DNA from: Bursaphelenchus xylophilus
Lineage: Eukaryota > Nematoda > Chromadorea > Rhabditida > Aphelenchoididae
Length of the DNA: 64,000 nt
NCBI GenBank assembly: GCA_904066235.2
Contig: CAJFCV020000006.1
Span: 11,408,001-11,472,000, forward strand
Direction: 5' to 3'
Below the pieces are notes generated by a model. It was given only the letters and a program-made list of their open reading frames with translations. It made no database searches and was not told the origin of the DNA. Position 1 is the first letter of the stretch. Every line of letters starts with the position of its first letter. Of the stretch, positions 22,601 through 36,343 are shown piece by piece. The position numbers and the translations under genes were made by a program.

Positions 22601-23244
22601 TCAAAAAAATTAGCAAAATTGAATTTTTTTCACATTTAGGTCTAGTACAATATAAATTTGCCCCAAAAAGGACATTAAACAACGAAAAGACTAAAGAAGC
22701 CATTGAATACATCCCTGATGAGGCCTAGTAAAGCACATTCCGTTAGAATTTCCCATCAGAACATGGAAAACATACCAAAATTTTCACGTTTTATCAATTT
22801 CAGGTAGTGCAATATACTATCCTCCATATTTGCTCCTAAACTTCAAGCACAAAAAAAAATAAAACCTCATACCTTCGGATTTAGCCTTGTTAACACCCTC
22901 TCTTCCTGTTTCGGAGGTTCTTGCGACTCTTCCCGCTCTTCTTCGTCCTCATCTGAACCTTGCTCCTCATCCGAGACCTCATTTTCCTCCTCTTCTTCGT
23001 CCTTCACCTCGCTCTTTTGATTACTGGCTTCATCAGCCTCCTGATCCACTTCCATTTTTACTTCTGAGTTCTCTTTTTTGGTTGCAACTTTAACATCTTC
23101 ATCTTGCTCCTCCTTCACACCTAAATTAAGGTCGCCAGACGGCGGTTCTTCGGTTTTTACTGGTTTCTGCGGTTTTTCCGAGGTTGCTGGAGCTTCTGAA
23201 GCTTCTACAGTGTCGTTGGTTGATTCCGCCGGTTGAGATTCCAT
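4480..23244 (-). CDS. rsf-1: RSF1-like chromatin remodelling subunit, PHD-finger protein
   Basis: Main exons (minus strand): 23244-22873, 22398-22272, 21847-21603, 20709-20293, 19425-19183, 18417-18182, 18079-17875, 17507-17223, 11427-11169, 10448-9998, 9574-8614. All junctions agree in phase and give 1266 residues. A long form that leaves exon 11 early and adds exons 5602-5524 and 4600-4480 gives 1316 or 1320 residues. RSF1 is the partner of the SNF2H/ISWI ATPase in nucleosome spacing. Visible domains: acidic N-terminus (1-124); WHIM-type region (about 130-300, with [11 protein letters not shown] near 259); acidic/KR-rich linker; PHD finger C604-C607, C619-C622, H627-C630, C645-C648; a basic helix; the RSF1-like GRGKD block after about 798; long Glu/Lys repeats; a Pro/His/Tyr-rich tail. 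An upstream AATTTAG directly precedes the ATG, suiting trans-splicing. Intron 8 (5.8 kb) is full of transposons. RSF1 is preferred over other PHD/WHIM proteins because of the order WHIM, PHD, GRGKD. Confidence 0.88.
4690..5441. mobile_element. Nested palindrome in rsf-1 last intron
   Basis: The outer arms (GGGGAAACCGAAAAGTATT at about 4692 and its complement ending near 5441) run inward through CTTAAGTAGTACTGTAAAG and GATGGTCTTCGATGGTGCTG. The inner pair (about 4868-5040 and 5065-5250) begins CACAAGGAAAGTACTTCTAT and includes TAGCTGCCTAATTTTGG. Left and right match almost base for base over about 370 bp with a short centre. The inner family recurs, interrupted, at 13.3-16.1 kb and, diverged, at 62.8-63.4 kb. 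There are no coding frames of note. It looks like one foldback element inserted near the centre of another. Confidence 0.85.
5524..5602 (-). CDS. rsf-1: rsf-1 penultimate exon of long isoform (Pro/Tyr/His-rich)
   Basis: A TTTCAG acceptor and a GTAAGT donor enclose 79 bases coding for [19 protein letters not shown] and a few more residues. The composition and the PPxYMPP motif match the tail of rsf-1 exon 11 ([11 protein letters not shown]). Joining from a donor at 8663/8662 (CATG|GTAATC) or 8651/8650 (TACG|GTGACT) keeps the frame, since both leave one base and this exon supplies two. The sequence shows the exon; its use is inferred. Confidence 0.75.
5797..8232. repeat. 2.4-kb palindrome with three 298-bp units per arm
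   Basis: The left arm (about 5797-6869) and right arm (about 7149-8232) are near-identical inverted copies. Even a 70-codon open frame is identical in both (6484-6272 minus, 7533-7745 plus). Each arm contains three tandem units of about 298 bp, marked by G7 tracts at 6224, 6522 and 6820 and mirrored C7 tracts on the right. The unique centre is about 280 bp. The whole sits in the rsf-1 intron between exon 11 and the long-isoform exons. No transposase is seen. Confidence 0.9.
10470..11160. repeat. Tandem/inverted AT-rich repeat filling rsf-1 intron 9
   Basis: A unit with ATTTTTATAAAAAAATCG and TCGTATTTTAGGGAGAGATTC occurs twice on the left (from about 10480 and 10580) and twice in reverse on the right (about 10870-11080). 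The central 100 bases match the middle of MITE-1 (CGATCTAAAAATCT, GCGAGCT, CAAGTTTCATCAAAA), so a MITE-1 copy probably seeded the array. Confidence 0.6.
12090..12870. repeat. 184-bp tandem array in rsf-1 intron 8
   Basis: The phrase GTTTCGAAATTCAATTTC recurs at about 12171, 12354, 12538 and (altered) 12722, a spacing of 183-184 bp. Each unit contains evenly spaced A- and T-runs. About four copies are present; the outer two (AAGCCCAACGGCTTCACAAG) differ from the inner two (ATACCCTACGGCTTCAAAAG). Confidence 0.85.
13306..16106. mobile_element. Foldback element split by a later insertion
   Basis: The left remnant (13306-13378, CTATGGGGTATGGAGTTACA) and right remnant (15913-16106, ending TAGGAGTACTTTCCTTGTG) are the two sides of the same family as the 4868-5250 inner palindrome. 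They are pushed apart by the 2.5-kb element at 13379-15912. Confidence 0.75.
13379..15912. mobile_element. TIR transposon copy 1 (AAGAGCGAAGG family)
   Basis: The element starts AAGAGCGAAGGAATAAGA and ends with the reverse complement. It is flanked on both sides by ATTT (13375-13378, 15913-15916), a 4-bp target duplication. Subterminal inverted repeats continue about 180 bp (GCTTCAGCC/TC, GAGTCTCGAGCAGA). The core, 13740-15590, has short open stretches such as [20 protein letters not shown] ending in a stop near 14620, and [16 protein letters not shown] near 14880-14940 followed by GTAAGTAA. These look like eroded exons; I do not recognise a transposase. Confidence 0.78.
18430..19060. repeat. 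Hairpin-containing 130-bp repeats in rsf-1 intron 5
   Basis: Four spaced repeats (marker at about 18585, 18719, 18854, 18979) each contain CGTATTTTAC followed by TTATATTACACTAGGCAAGT. In three of them this goes on to complete a perfect 12-bp stem around a 5-base AGGCA loop. Half-copies of this palindrome are scattered across the window. Confidence 0.8.
20720..21600. repeat. CTCAAAAGTGATCCAAAA array filling rsf-1 intron 3
   Basis: The intron between 20709 and 21603 is made largely of irregular units of roughly 20-30 bases built on CTCAAAAGTGATCCAAAA. I count well over twenty recognisable variants between about 20900 and 21590. The spaced A-runs give a strongly periodic pattern. Confidence 0.85.
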
Positions 23245-25332
23245 CTAAATTCACTATATTATACTAGACAAAAGGGTCGAAAAACTCGCTTAAATTGATG
23301 GAAAACGTTATAAATACACATCACACGGTAGCTGGAGTAATTTTCGACAAAAAAATTATCAGTGCAATTACAGTATACCATGGACCAAAGATTGGGGAGA
23401 TGTCGAAATTTAGGTATAAAGTATATGAAAAAAACTGTTGGGACACGCTCTACAGGCTTGATAAGGCATAAGTTCACTAATTTTAACAATTTTCAGTCAA
23501 TCGACCGGTCGAAAATCCCGAAAATCCGCTGTTTTCCCGTCCAAAATGGAGAAAAACAGCCCAAAATGAGCAAAAAACCCTTCAAGTTCTTAAAACACGC
23601 AGAGAAAAGCGAAAAGATTGTGCTGAATGATGAGAGACAACTTTAGAGATCATTTGGAATGGAGAGAGCGCAGACAGAAGCGCGTCATTCGGCCCGCAGC
23701 TCCAACAGAACTCGGCCTCTCGTTTCTCTCGCAGAAAAACATTTCGCCCGTCTCTGCACACCAACACGCACTCGCCGAAATACCACACGAATCGGGGAGA
23801 GTGGTCCGGTCGGGGCAGAGGAACGCAAAAGATGCAGGAGAAAAGCGGAAGACTTGACCCGATTATCTTCACCATGTCAAGTGTTATTTTAAGCCGTTAA
23901 CGCACGATAAAACAGAAATAATACGATGAAAGGACGCGGAATAGGTGTAGTTTTACATTGCAAAGCCAGCACAGTAAAATTAGGGCAGAAAAAATAGAGA
24001 TAATTTTTAAGAGAAACAGTTGACTCATGGAAAATGTGACAAGTGTTCCTCTGTAAACAAAACAATGGAATTTTACTGGAATTCGAGCAGTTTCGACGTT
24101 TCATGACCTTGAAAGTGAAAATCAACACATTATTACGTAAGTGAAGGCTATTTTTCTCCTTTATGGGCAAAAAGTATCAAGAATAATATGAGTTTCCAAA
24201 AACATCAAGTATAATATAAAATTTCGAAGGTAAACAGTGCAAGTAAATGTGGGATGGGTCATTCCAAGCCTTTCTTACCTTCCAATCGTAATTTCTTATT
24301 GTTTCAATGGATTTTTACGAGTCTTGGACCTTATTCACGACATCCGATGGTCCCTTTTTTGTTCATGCCTCTTGCGACAAATAAAATGGGATGGAAGTAA
24401 CTTCTATATTTTTCATATAGCTAACACATTGTAGTTTCATATTTTATAGCGGCATCTCTTTATTCTTTGGCTTTCAAGGACATTTTTGTTGTTTCATGTT
24501 CTCCATGACTTTTGGAGGGTAGGTCAGGTTTCTTATCAATTTTCGAAATGAAGACGGGCACAGACTATAATGAATATGAAGTGTATAAGTCGTGAGTGTC
24601 TTGTAGTTAGATAGAAAAGTGATTTCAAGTAGTTTACTGGCGATATAATGCCATAAATTGACTTTTATATTATTCATGACCATAATGATGTGGAGTATAA
24701 GGTTTTTGATGATTTTTTAGTTTATAGCCTCTCCAAATTATATCAAATATAAACTCTATTGGGCTTTAACGCTTTGCTGATTAATCTACAGCACTTTTTA
24801 CTTTCGCAAATTACCTCTAACCACCTTAATTCCCCATTTTTTTCCTAACTTTAGTCATCAAATTTCATCAAATTTCCTGCAAGCTCAAACTCAATTCCTC
24901 TCTCTAAAAAACCACCGAGAAACTTTCAGCAACACTGTTCCTCACAGTCTCGCAGCTCAGTCAGGGTTTACAATGGAATTTGAAAGTAATATCAATACAT
25001 ATTCGAGTGGGGGCTTCCTTTTCACTCGCGATCCCGTTTTCGGAGGCGATTCTTTGAGGGTTTTTTATTGTTTGATTCGAAGTTTGACGCTTTTTGTGTA
25101 CAAAAAATACTTGGGTTTCAATTGGCCTTTATTTGCAGCTTGTTTGAGGGTTTTGGATGCTTGCAAAAAGGAAAAATTTACCTTGTACTTGAGGAGCTGA
25201 TGGTCAATTTTTTATTTTGGATTTTTTTCTTATTCAAAATGACGATTTTGATACGAATGGATTTTAAAATGCCTAGTTGTGCAATTTGTGACATTTTTAT
25301 TTCCAGACTTTAAAAAATTTGGATCAAGTACG
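23245..25332. promoter_or_regulatory. Divergent promoter region, rsf-1 / METTL26-like
   Basis: These 2.1 kb separate two divergent start codons. Bases about 23640-23860 are noticeably GC-richer and include CGCAGACAGAAGCGCGTC; I infer a promoter or 5' leader. The remainder holds several copies of the dispersed TATATTAYNCATGA / GTATAATATAAA motif. A 75-codon frame from 24973 does not resemble any family and I do not call it. An acceptor ATTTCCAG at about 25310 may be the trans-splice site for the methyltransferase mRNA. Confidence 0.45.
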
Positions 25333-27371
25333 ATGTTGACAGCGCCGGCGGCCGAACGGAATAAGGGCCCGATTTTGGAAGTTATACAACGATTCTACCC
25401 TCAAAACTTTGTTGGGAAGGTAGGAAAGACTATGAAAATACTTATAGAACATCTTTTACATCCACTTTTAAATTTTTGCGCGCAAAATTGCCCACTTTTA
25501 TATTGCACTAGGTCAGCACTGTGCGGGTTTTAAAAATTGCATGTGGAGAGTGCGAAATTCAATTTTTTTGACTCCACAGAAAAAGTCATCGTATTTTACA
25601 AGTACCTTAAAATATCTTTCAGGCCACACTGTTTTTCTTTTGACCTTTATTTGGCCAATTTTATGCTTTGCATTTTTCCCGCACAGTGCAGTTTTTATAA
25701 AATCCCTCTGCACTGTGTGAAATTCAAATTTTTTAGCTCTAAAAAAGAGTTCTCGTATTTTACAAGTACCTTAGTATATTTTTCAGGCCACACTACGTTT
25801 CATTCCCCTTTTAATTGGCCAATTTTTATGTTACATTTTCCCGCACAGTGCAGTTTTAAAAAATTCCTTTGCACAGTGCGAAATTCAATTTTTTCGACTG
25901 CAGGAAAGAACCTACGTATTTTACAAGTACTTTAGAATATTTTTCAGGCCACGCTATTTTTCGTTTGGCCTTTATTTGTTCAATTTTACGCATTAAATTT
26001 TCCCGCACAGTGCAGTTTTCAAAAATTCCTTTGCACAGTGCGAAATTCAATTTTTTCGACTCCACGGAAAGAGCCAACGTATTTTACAAGTACTTTAGAA
26101 TATTTTTCAGGCCACGCTATTTTTCGTTTGGCCTTTATTTGTCCAATTTTATGCATTAAATTTCCCCGCACTGTGCAGTTTTAAAAAATTCGCTTGCACA
26201 GTGCGAAATTCAAATTTCCTTCAGGAACCATAACTCCCGTATTTTACAAGGCACACTTAGTTAATCTGAATACAATTTCAGGCTCTAGAAATCGCCTCCG
26301 GCACAGGTTCACATGTTATTCATTTCGCTTCCAACTTTCCAAACATAACATTCCAGCCCTCCGAATGCAACCCGAGGAATCTCCATTCAATTGTCGCTCA
26401 TGTGGACCATTTTCGAGTGAGTTTCAATGTTTTTAACTCTAAAATACGACTTCTATGACAAAAAAAAGTTTTCTGCACAGTGCGAAATTTAAGCCTTTTG
26501 TAACTTTTGCTGTTTATTCCTAAATGATGCAAAATTATAGCTAGAGAATGTCCGAGTCCCATTGTTCATTGACGTCGCTCAGTCGCCGGATCGATGGGCA
26601 TTGCCGGCGGATTTCGGGCCATCAAGTTTGGACTTGATGGTCAACGTGAACATGCTTCATATCTCATCGAATTCGGCGGTCGAAGGGCTGTTCAGATCGG
26701 CTGAGGGACTCCTAAAGACTGGTAAGAGGGTTGGCTTTTTGAATTTTTGATTTATGACGATTTTGAAAATTAAGGTAGGGCGCAGCTCGGAAACTCAAAT
26801 TTGGGTGAATTTCCCAAAATTTTGGCCAAAATACACTGTAAAAATTGGTTTTTATTGAATGGTAATATTTTACAAGACTAATGACAGATTATTTTCGGTA
26901 AAATACGTCATCTATAAAAGAATCCGTTTTGATAGGGCGCAGCTCGCGAAATTTAAAAGTTTAAAAAACGCATGAAATTCTTCGAAATACCAGACTACTG
27001 CTTTTACAGAGCTGTAAAATGCTATTTTTAATATTTTTTATTTTCATTTCCGAACCTAGGGCGCAGCTCGCCTCAACAAAAAATCCCGATTTTTGGATTT
27101 TTCCGATTACAAAAGTTCTTTATTTATTTTTCGATACTATAATCTCGTTCCAGGTGGTCGTCTCTTCGTCTACGACGCATTCGGACGCGAAGGCCGCATA
27201 ACTCCCGAATCCAACGTCCGCTTCAACGAGTCGTTGAAGCGCGAGAACCCGGAATGGGGCCTTCGTTTCATCGAAGATCTCAGCGATCTGGCCCTCCGCC
27301 ATTCGCTAATCTTGACCGATGTCTTCGAAATGCCCGCCCACAATCACACACTTGTTTTCCAGAAGCAATAA
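25333..27371 (+). CDS. METTL26-like (DUF938) SAM-dependent methyltransferase
   Basis: Exons 25333-25419, 26282-26416, 26541-26721 and 27154-27371 join in phase to 206 residues; the family is about 204. The start MLTAPAAERNKGPILEVI is the family's conserved N-terminus. The SAM-binding motif I is LEIASGTGSHV (31-41). Later blocks are QPSECNPRNLHSI, LDLMVNVNMLHI, EGLFRSAEGLL, GRLFVYDAFGREGRIT, NPEWGLR and the closing MPAHNHTLVFQK. The substrate of this family is unknown. Intron 1 carries a tandem array whose units end like its own acceptor. Intron 3 carries three AGGGCGCAGCTCG motifs. METTL26 is preferred over generic methyltransferases because match and length hold end to end. Confidence 0.92.
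25540..26281 (+). repeat. 162-bp tandem array with decoy splice acceptors
   Basis: GAAATTC markers at 25554, 25719, 25880, 26042 and 26205 show units of about 161-165 bp. Each of the first four contains the palindrome GCACAGTGC (or a near variant) and then CGTATTTTACAAGTAC leading to a pyrimidine tract and TTTCAGGCCAC. The last unit ends in the true exon 2 acceptor TTTCAGGCTC at 26281. Confidence 0.88.
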
Positions 27372-28604
27372 TCGAACCGCCATGTATAACATAATAAGCT
27401 ATAAATTTGAGGTAAAATACGAATTTCTGCATAAAATACGTTTGGAAATGGCCGGAAATCAAAGTGTTTTTAAATTACATATAATGTAAAATACGGAAAA
27501 TCAAGTTTTTCGACTTCATTTTAACTTTTTTCCTCAAAAACCGTCAATTTTCGCCAAAAAGCTCGGTTTTTCTTCCAAAAAACCTTATTTTTCTATATTT
27601 TAAAGTCAAATTCCCTGAGGCAAATTACTATAAAACATTCAGAATTCCTTATTGATCCATAATCTTTCCGATTCCTTTCAAAAATCCAACATTTTTAACC
27701 GTAAAATAAACTTTTTCCTCAAAAAACGACGTTTTTCCCCAAAAAATCTCATTTTTTGTGTAAAATACGTCATAATATTTGAAATTTTTGATTAAAAATT
27801 AATTCTCGCAGTCTTCAAACTCATTTCAAATCCAATTTTGATGTAAAAATTTTACTTTTCTTTTCTAAAAAAGTTAAAAAAAACTGTCAAAAGGGTTTAC
27901 AAATTTACAAAGACAGGCGTCACGTTACTCAGAGTGGGTGTGGGGGATAAGTTAGGGGGTACAACTTGTTGTGAAGGGCACCGGGGAGGGGGGAGTGCGG
28001 GTTGAAAGATCGTAGACTGGGGGTTACAAATTACACATGGGTTTCGGAGATTTCTCCCGGTAAAAAAGTGGTAACAAGTGTTCACAAGCGGCGGAAAAAC
28101 ACTCGATAGTTAGTCAATTTGGACCTACCGACAATGCGCGGACAACGCATTGTTGTCGAGTCTCACAGAGGGGGACAAAATAGACGAAAATTTTTAAATA
28201 TTACAGTAACCTTCGGGTTACTGTACCAAATACATGTGGGTACATACCTAGGGGTACTGTAGACGATGGGAAAATGTGTAAGAATTCCCTAAAGACAACA
28301 TAGATGGATTTGGTGGCGGTCGGATCCGCGGCGAGCTGCGCCCGAGCGATTTTGGATTTCCGCAGGCTGCGCCCTGGCTTCGACCAAAAAGTGGGCTCAA
28401 ACGCCGGGAAATGACAAAATTAGGTGCAGATGGGCTCACCAATCCGATTTCCGCTCCAAATCCATTCGAACAAATCCAGTGGACAACAAAATAAAACGGT
28501 TAAAAAAGTTTCAAAGATTAGAAATGTAAGCAGTGTAACAAAAACTACAAAATCATCTAAAAACAGGGTCGACTCGACTACAAAACTCTCAACAACGGTT
28601 CGGA
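27372..28604. other. Convergent intergenic region with stable hairpin
   Basis: The 3' regions of the methyltransferase gene and mek-2 meet here. It contains several CGTATTTTAC/GTAAAATACG motifs and the hairpin at 28202-28225. At about 28331 and 28363 are CGAGCTGCGCCC and GCTGCGCCC, the reverse of the motif in METTL26 intron 3. I see no gene. Confidence 0.5.
28202..28225. other. Perfect 10-bp hairpin with C(TTCG)G tetraloop
   Basis: TACAGTAACC, loop TTCG, then GGTTACTGTA. On the plus strand the RNA would have the very stable cUUCGg tetraloop. It lies between two convergent genes, about 830 bases past the methyltransferase stop. It could be part of a structured transcript or a small palindrome; there is no T-run directly after it. 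Confidence 0.6.
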
Positions 28605-31916
<3,312 letters not shown>

Positions 31917-33955
31917 TTTGAGCGTCTACAATAAGATTGGATTATTATTTGGATTAGGTTTTCTAGAAGACTTTGAATAGGTATAAGATCACGAAAAACG
32001 GAGTGTAACTACGAAATTACAACGAAAACCAAGGTAAAAAATGTTTTGAAAGTTGTTGTAAGTCTTATTGAAACTCTACTAAAAAATTCAACTCAAAAAA
32101 TTAAAGATAACTCCGGAAAATATTAATTATATTATCCATGAAGAGACGACGTCAAAGAAATGAGTAAATCTGTTGAATTTAACAACTAAAATGGAGTAAA
32201 AAGTGTTTAGAAAGAAACAAGAGGTCAAACAACAGCTAATCACAAAAGTTCAACACAAAAACCAAAGGATTTCCCTTTCAAACAAGGATTATATTATCAA
32301 TGACCGTCTAGTATAAGATCCCTTCGTATCTCCCCGTTTACGTATTGGATTAACTCATAATTGCTCACACACCTGCGTTATTACCTAAAAAGTAATCTAC
32401 ATATCAAAAATAACTTGAAGCGATTAAATTACTCAACCTTTGCCCACCTCCGAAAATCGCAAATTAATGTTTTGAAACCATCCAAAGAATAGGCACCGCA
32501 AATAAAAACGAAACTCAATTAGAGCCTGCTCACACGTGCAAATAAATGTTTCCACCATTCCCTTTCATTTTCACCATGGCAACCGAAAAAATCTCCCGGA
32601 AAATTCACAGGTGTAAAACAATGTAAGAAAAGGCCGATTTGTATGGAAATCTGCATTATTCACAGCGGATCACATGCCAAACGAAACATTAAACTATTCA
32701 TGAATAATAAATTTCCGGGAAGAGGTCCAGAATCTGTGGGAAAGCGGGAGAAGGATTTCTTTGATGCTGATGCCTACTATAATATCGGAAATAATTAAAG
32801 GGTGAAAGCGGAAAATTCAGACAATTCTCAGGAGAATATTCGAGTAGTGTTATCAAATTTGCCGCCTGGATAAACGGCCCAGCCGAAAAAAGAATTCTTT
32901 TCTTCTCCTTGTTTCAATCAATAATAGTGCAAGTGTTGCGAAGTGTCACAAGATTATTGGAAATTTGAAAGAGCTGCTGTAGCGGCCGGAAAGGCCAGAA
33001 AATTAGAATTTGACCACAGTTGAATGAATTTTGGCCTGAAATAAACTTTTCAGCAGCTTCCACACATGTGATTAAAATGTTGCGAAATGTCACAAAAATA
33101 TTGGAAATTTCGGAGAGATGACATTTCGCCTCAAAATTAAAAAAAATCAAGACAGAAGACACAATAAGAAATATTTTACCGAAAAAATGGAAGAAATCCC
33201 AATTTAGATGGGATTTCTGACCTTATTTTAGACATCAGCAAGTATAAAGGCGAAACTTTGAAATTCCAAGAAAACTACCCAAAGTAAACAAACGAGAGCG
33301 CGCTTTATCCACTCCTTTCTCCATAAATAATCAAACTCCCCGCTTTTCAAAGCAAAATTCGAAGAAACTTACCGTCTTTGGCGGGAAATTCAAAAAAGTT
33401 TAGCGAATTTTGAGGTTGATTAAAATAAAGTCCAAATTTAACTTGTAGTTGGCCAAAAATAAGTTTTACAGCCGTAAGAAAAAACTAAAAGGCGTGACGA
33501 AAGTTTGAGGATTAGGAGAACATACGCAAAAGAGTTTGGAAATACGTTTAGTGACATTTTTGGGGGATATAGGAAATGGCAATCTCTTGATATTTTCGCT
33601 TGAAGAAGTTGACGAAAATGGTCGAGAGAGAAGGGTGAGTCATAATGCGGCAAACTTAATCCATCTAGAGGCTGAAAATGGCATAAAATGGGGGAGAAAT
33701 TGACAAAAAACATCAAAAGTCGTCATGGATAATATAATAATTGTTTCCCCTGGACCGTGATTGCTGTGAATATAGGCTAAGATGATGCTATATGCTCTAA
33801 TTAGTAGTGTTACTTCATTTACAACATAATTTAGCACCAATATAAACCACAAAACAACGTAAAACACAATGCCAAGATTTGGCGGGAAATTTAAATTTTG
33901 AAAAATTTGACCGTTCCAAAAGTTGGCAGAGAACTTTTTGTGGGCATTGCGAGTA
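31917..33955. promoter_or_regulatory. mek-2 upstream region
   Basis: About 2 kb upstream of mek-2 contains no supported gene. It has several TATATTATCCATGA-like motifs (about 32126, 32285 and, reversed, 33725) and a pair of inverted blocks around 32930-33170 sharing GTTGCGAARTGTCACAA. Presumably it includes the mek-2 promoter; I cannot point to specific sites. Confidence 0.4.
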
Positions 33956-33959
33956 ATAT

Positions 33960-36339
33960 AAGAGCGAAGGAATAAGAATTTTTTTCGAGCTCGAGAATTT
34001 TTGCTGAATTCGCTACCAATTTCAAGAGGTAGCGAAATGGTCGATTTGCGACGTGGTCTCGGTAGCGAATCCTTCTTTTTGCGACCTCCGAAAAAAGTCG
34101 GTCGCGAATCGGCGTTTTCGCTACTTCCGCGAGAGAGGAGGTAGCAAAACGGCGTTTTTGCGACGGCGCGGAATTGGGAGGTAGCAAATCCATGGATTTG
34201 CGACCTCCCAAATTGACTCCGCCCACTCCGGCGGAATTTTTTTTCCAGCGCACGCCACGAAAAAAGTGGAAATAGAGAAATTCGCGGGAAAATGTTTTCG
34301 ACATTTCATACGCTGAAACCTTTACAAATAAATAATGAAAATGATCTCAAAGTTCTAAAAAACAACAATTTACGTGTGAAACCAACGAGAAAGCATCGAA
34401 AGGCTTCAAGGAGGTGCAACCCGAACTTCTCAGATTGATCGAAGAAGAGAAAAGAAATTATATTGTACTAGGCAAAATTGGATCAGAATCGACGAATTTG
34501 ACCGAATTCGAGCTTTTCGTGGGGTAAACAAGACAAGCAGAGCTTTGGTCTTGCTACAAAACACCACTACTAAATTGAAATTCATCAAATCTTTTTTATT
34601 TCCACCTAAATATCAAACCAATAAGAATAATTAAAATTACATAAATTTTCGACAATCCATCGAATTTGCCGGATGCAATCTGAACTCGGAATTCAATCTC
34701 CACACCCTTTGGTACGTTATGCTGGCTTTCACGTTCTACTTCAGCATGGACCGGCTGAAATAACAATTATATAATTTTAGGTATAACCAGAGAAAATTGT
34801 GAGCTCAATGGCCTAGAAAAACAAAACAATCAAATAGGCAACGTCACAAACTTACCTTGAAATGTTCTGAACGTCGTCTGCTTCCTTTGATCCAGCTTTC
34901 CTCACGCCTTCTCCAGCCCTTTCTCGCATTTCTCCATCAGTTCCAGCAAAATGATGCAATAATCCATTGACAATGCAAAATTGGAAATAGAGATTTCGAG
35001 CTGCGCCCAATATTTCTTGATTTTTTTGAACGAGTGAATATTGTGTTAGATAGTATTGTAACTCTGCGATTTGGAATAATTTAGGGATGAACAGTATGTC
35101 AAAAATTACGTTGTTGTCAGTTTCAAGTGTTGAATATAATGGATGAGTCCATGGAGCCCGGCCCATCGCGCCGTGACCCAAACATTGATTCTCCAGCTAT
35201 GGACGTGGCTTCAGAAAGTGTAAGATTTCTCTTTTTTTTGGGCTCTTTAGTGGTACGTTGAACGATGGATATTGTGTGGAACATCCTAGCGGACGTTGTA
35301 AAAAAAGAAATCTGGAAATTTGACAATAGCAAAAGGGCACTTGTCAATAGATTATTGCATCATTTTGCAGGAACTGATGGAGAAACGCGAAGAGAAGGCG
35401 TGAGCAAAGCTGGATCTGAGGAAGCAGACGACGTTCAGAACACTTCAAGGTAAGTTTGTGACGTTGTCTTTTTGATTTTTTTGTTTTTCTAGGCAGTTGA
35501 GCTAATAATTTTCTCTGGTTATACCTAAAATAATATAATTGATATTTCAGCCGGTCCATGTTGAAGTAGAATGTGAAAGCCAGCATAATGTACCAAAGGG
35601 TGTGGAGATTGATTTCCGAGTTCAGATTGCATCCGACAAATGCGATGGATTGTCAAAAATTTATGTAATTTTGATTATTCTTATTGGTTTGATGTTTAGG
35701 TGGAATTAAAGAAGATTTGATGAATTTCAATTTAGTAGTGGTGTTTTGTAGCAAGACCAAAGCTCTGCTTGTCTTGTTTACCCCACGAAAAGCTCGAATT
35801 CGGTCAAATTCGTCGATTCTGATCCAATTTTGCCTAGTACAATATAATTTCTTTTCTCTTCTTCGATCAATCTGAGAAGTTCGGGGTGCACCTCCTAGAA
35901 TCCTTTCGATGCTTTCTCGCCGGCTTCACACGTAAATTGTTGTTTATTAGAATTTTGGAAAGATTTTTATTATTTATTTGTAACGGTTTCAGCGTATGAA
36001 ATGTCGAAAACATTTTCCCGCGAATTTCTCTATTTCCACTTTTTTCGTGGCGTGCGGTGTTTTTCCGTCAAAAAAGAAAAAACGTGATGGCTGAAAAACT
36101 GAGGGGGCGGGGCTTATTTTGGGACGTCGCAAATCCATGGATTTGCTACCTCCCAATTTTGCGCCGTCGCAAAATGGCCGATTTGCTACCTCCCAATTTT
36201 GCGCCGTCGCAAAATGGCCGATTTGCTTCCGACGTCTTTTTTGGAGGTTGCAAATTGATCATTTCGCTACCTCTTGAAATTGGTAGCGAATCCAGCAAAC
36301 ATTCTCGAGCTCGAAAAAAATTCTTATTCCTTCGCTCTT
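33960..36339. mobile_element. TIR transposon copy 2 (AAGAGCGAAGG family), palindromic
   Basis: The termini are AAGAGCGAAGGAATAAGA and its complement, with ATAT duplicated on both flanks (33956-33959, 36340-36343). The arms run inward about 1 kb each (to about 34985 and from about 35343) at roughly 90% identity. The centre is about 360 bp and unique. Both arms carry the same small exon after a TTTCAG acceptor: on the plus strand about 35552-35708, on the minus strand about 34780-34625. It begins PVH(V/A)EVE(C/R)ESQHN and ends in a hydrophobic YVILIILIGL segment and a stop, so it would make a membrane-anchored tail. The centre has an ATG at 35141 (MDESMEPGPSRRDP). The spliced frames do not join cleanly, so coding status is uncertain. 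Confidence 0.82.
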
Positions 36340-36343
36340 ATAT

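Noticed and set aside
24973..25200. Open frame starting MEFESNINTYSSGG as the methyltransferase N-terminus
   Set aside because: The conserved family N-terminus begins at 25333 after a good acceptor, and this frame resembles nothing and does not join in phase through a visible donor.
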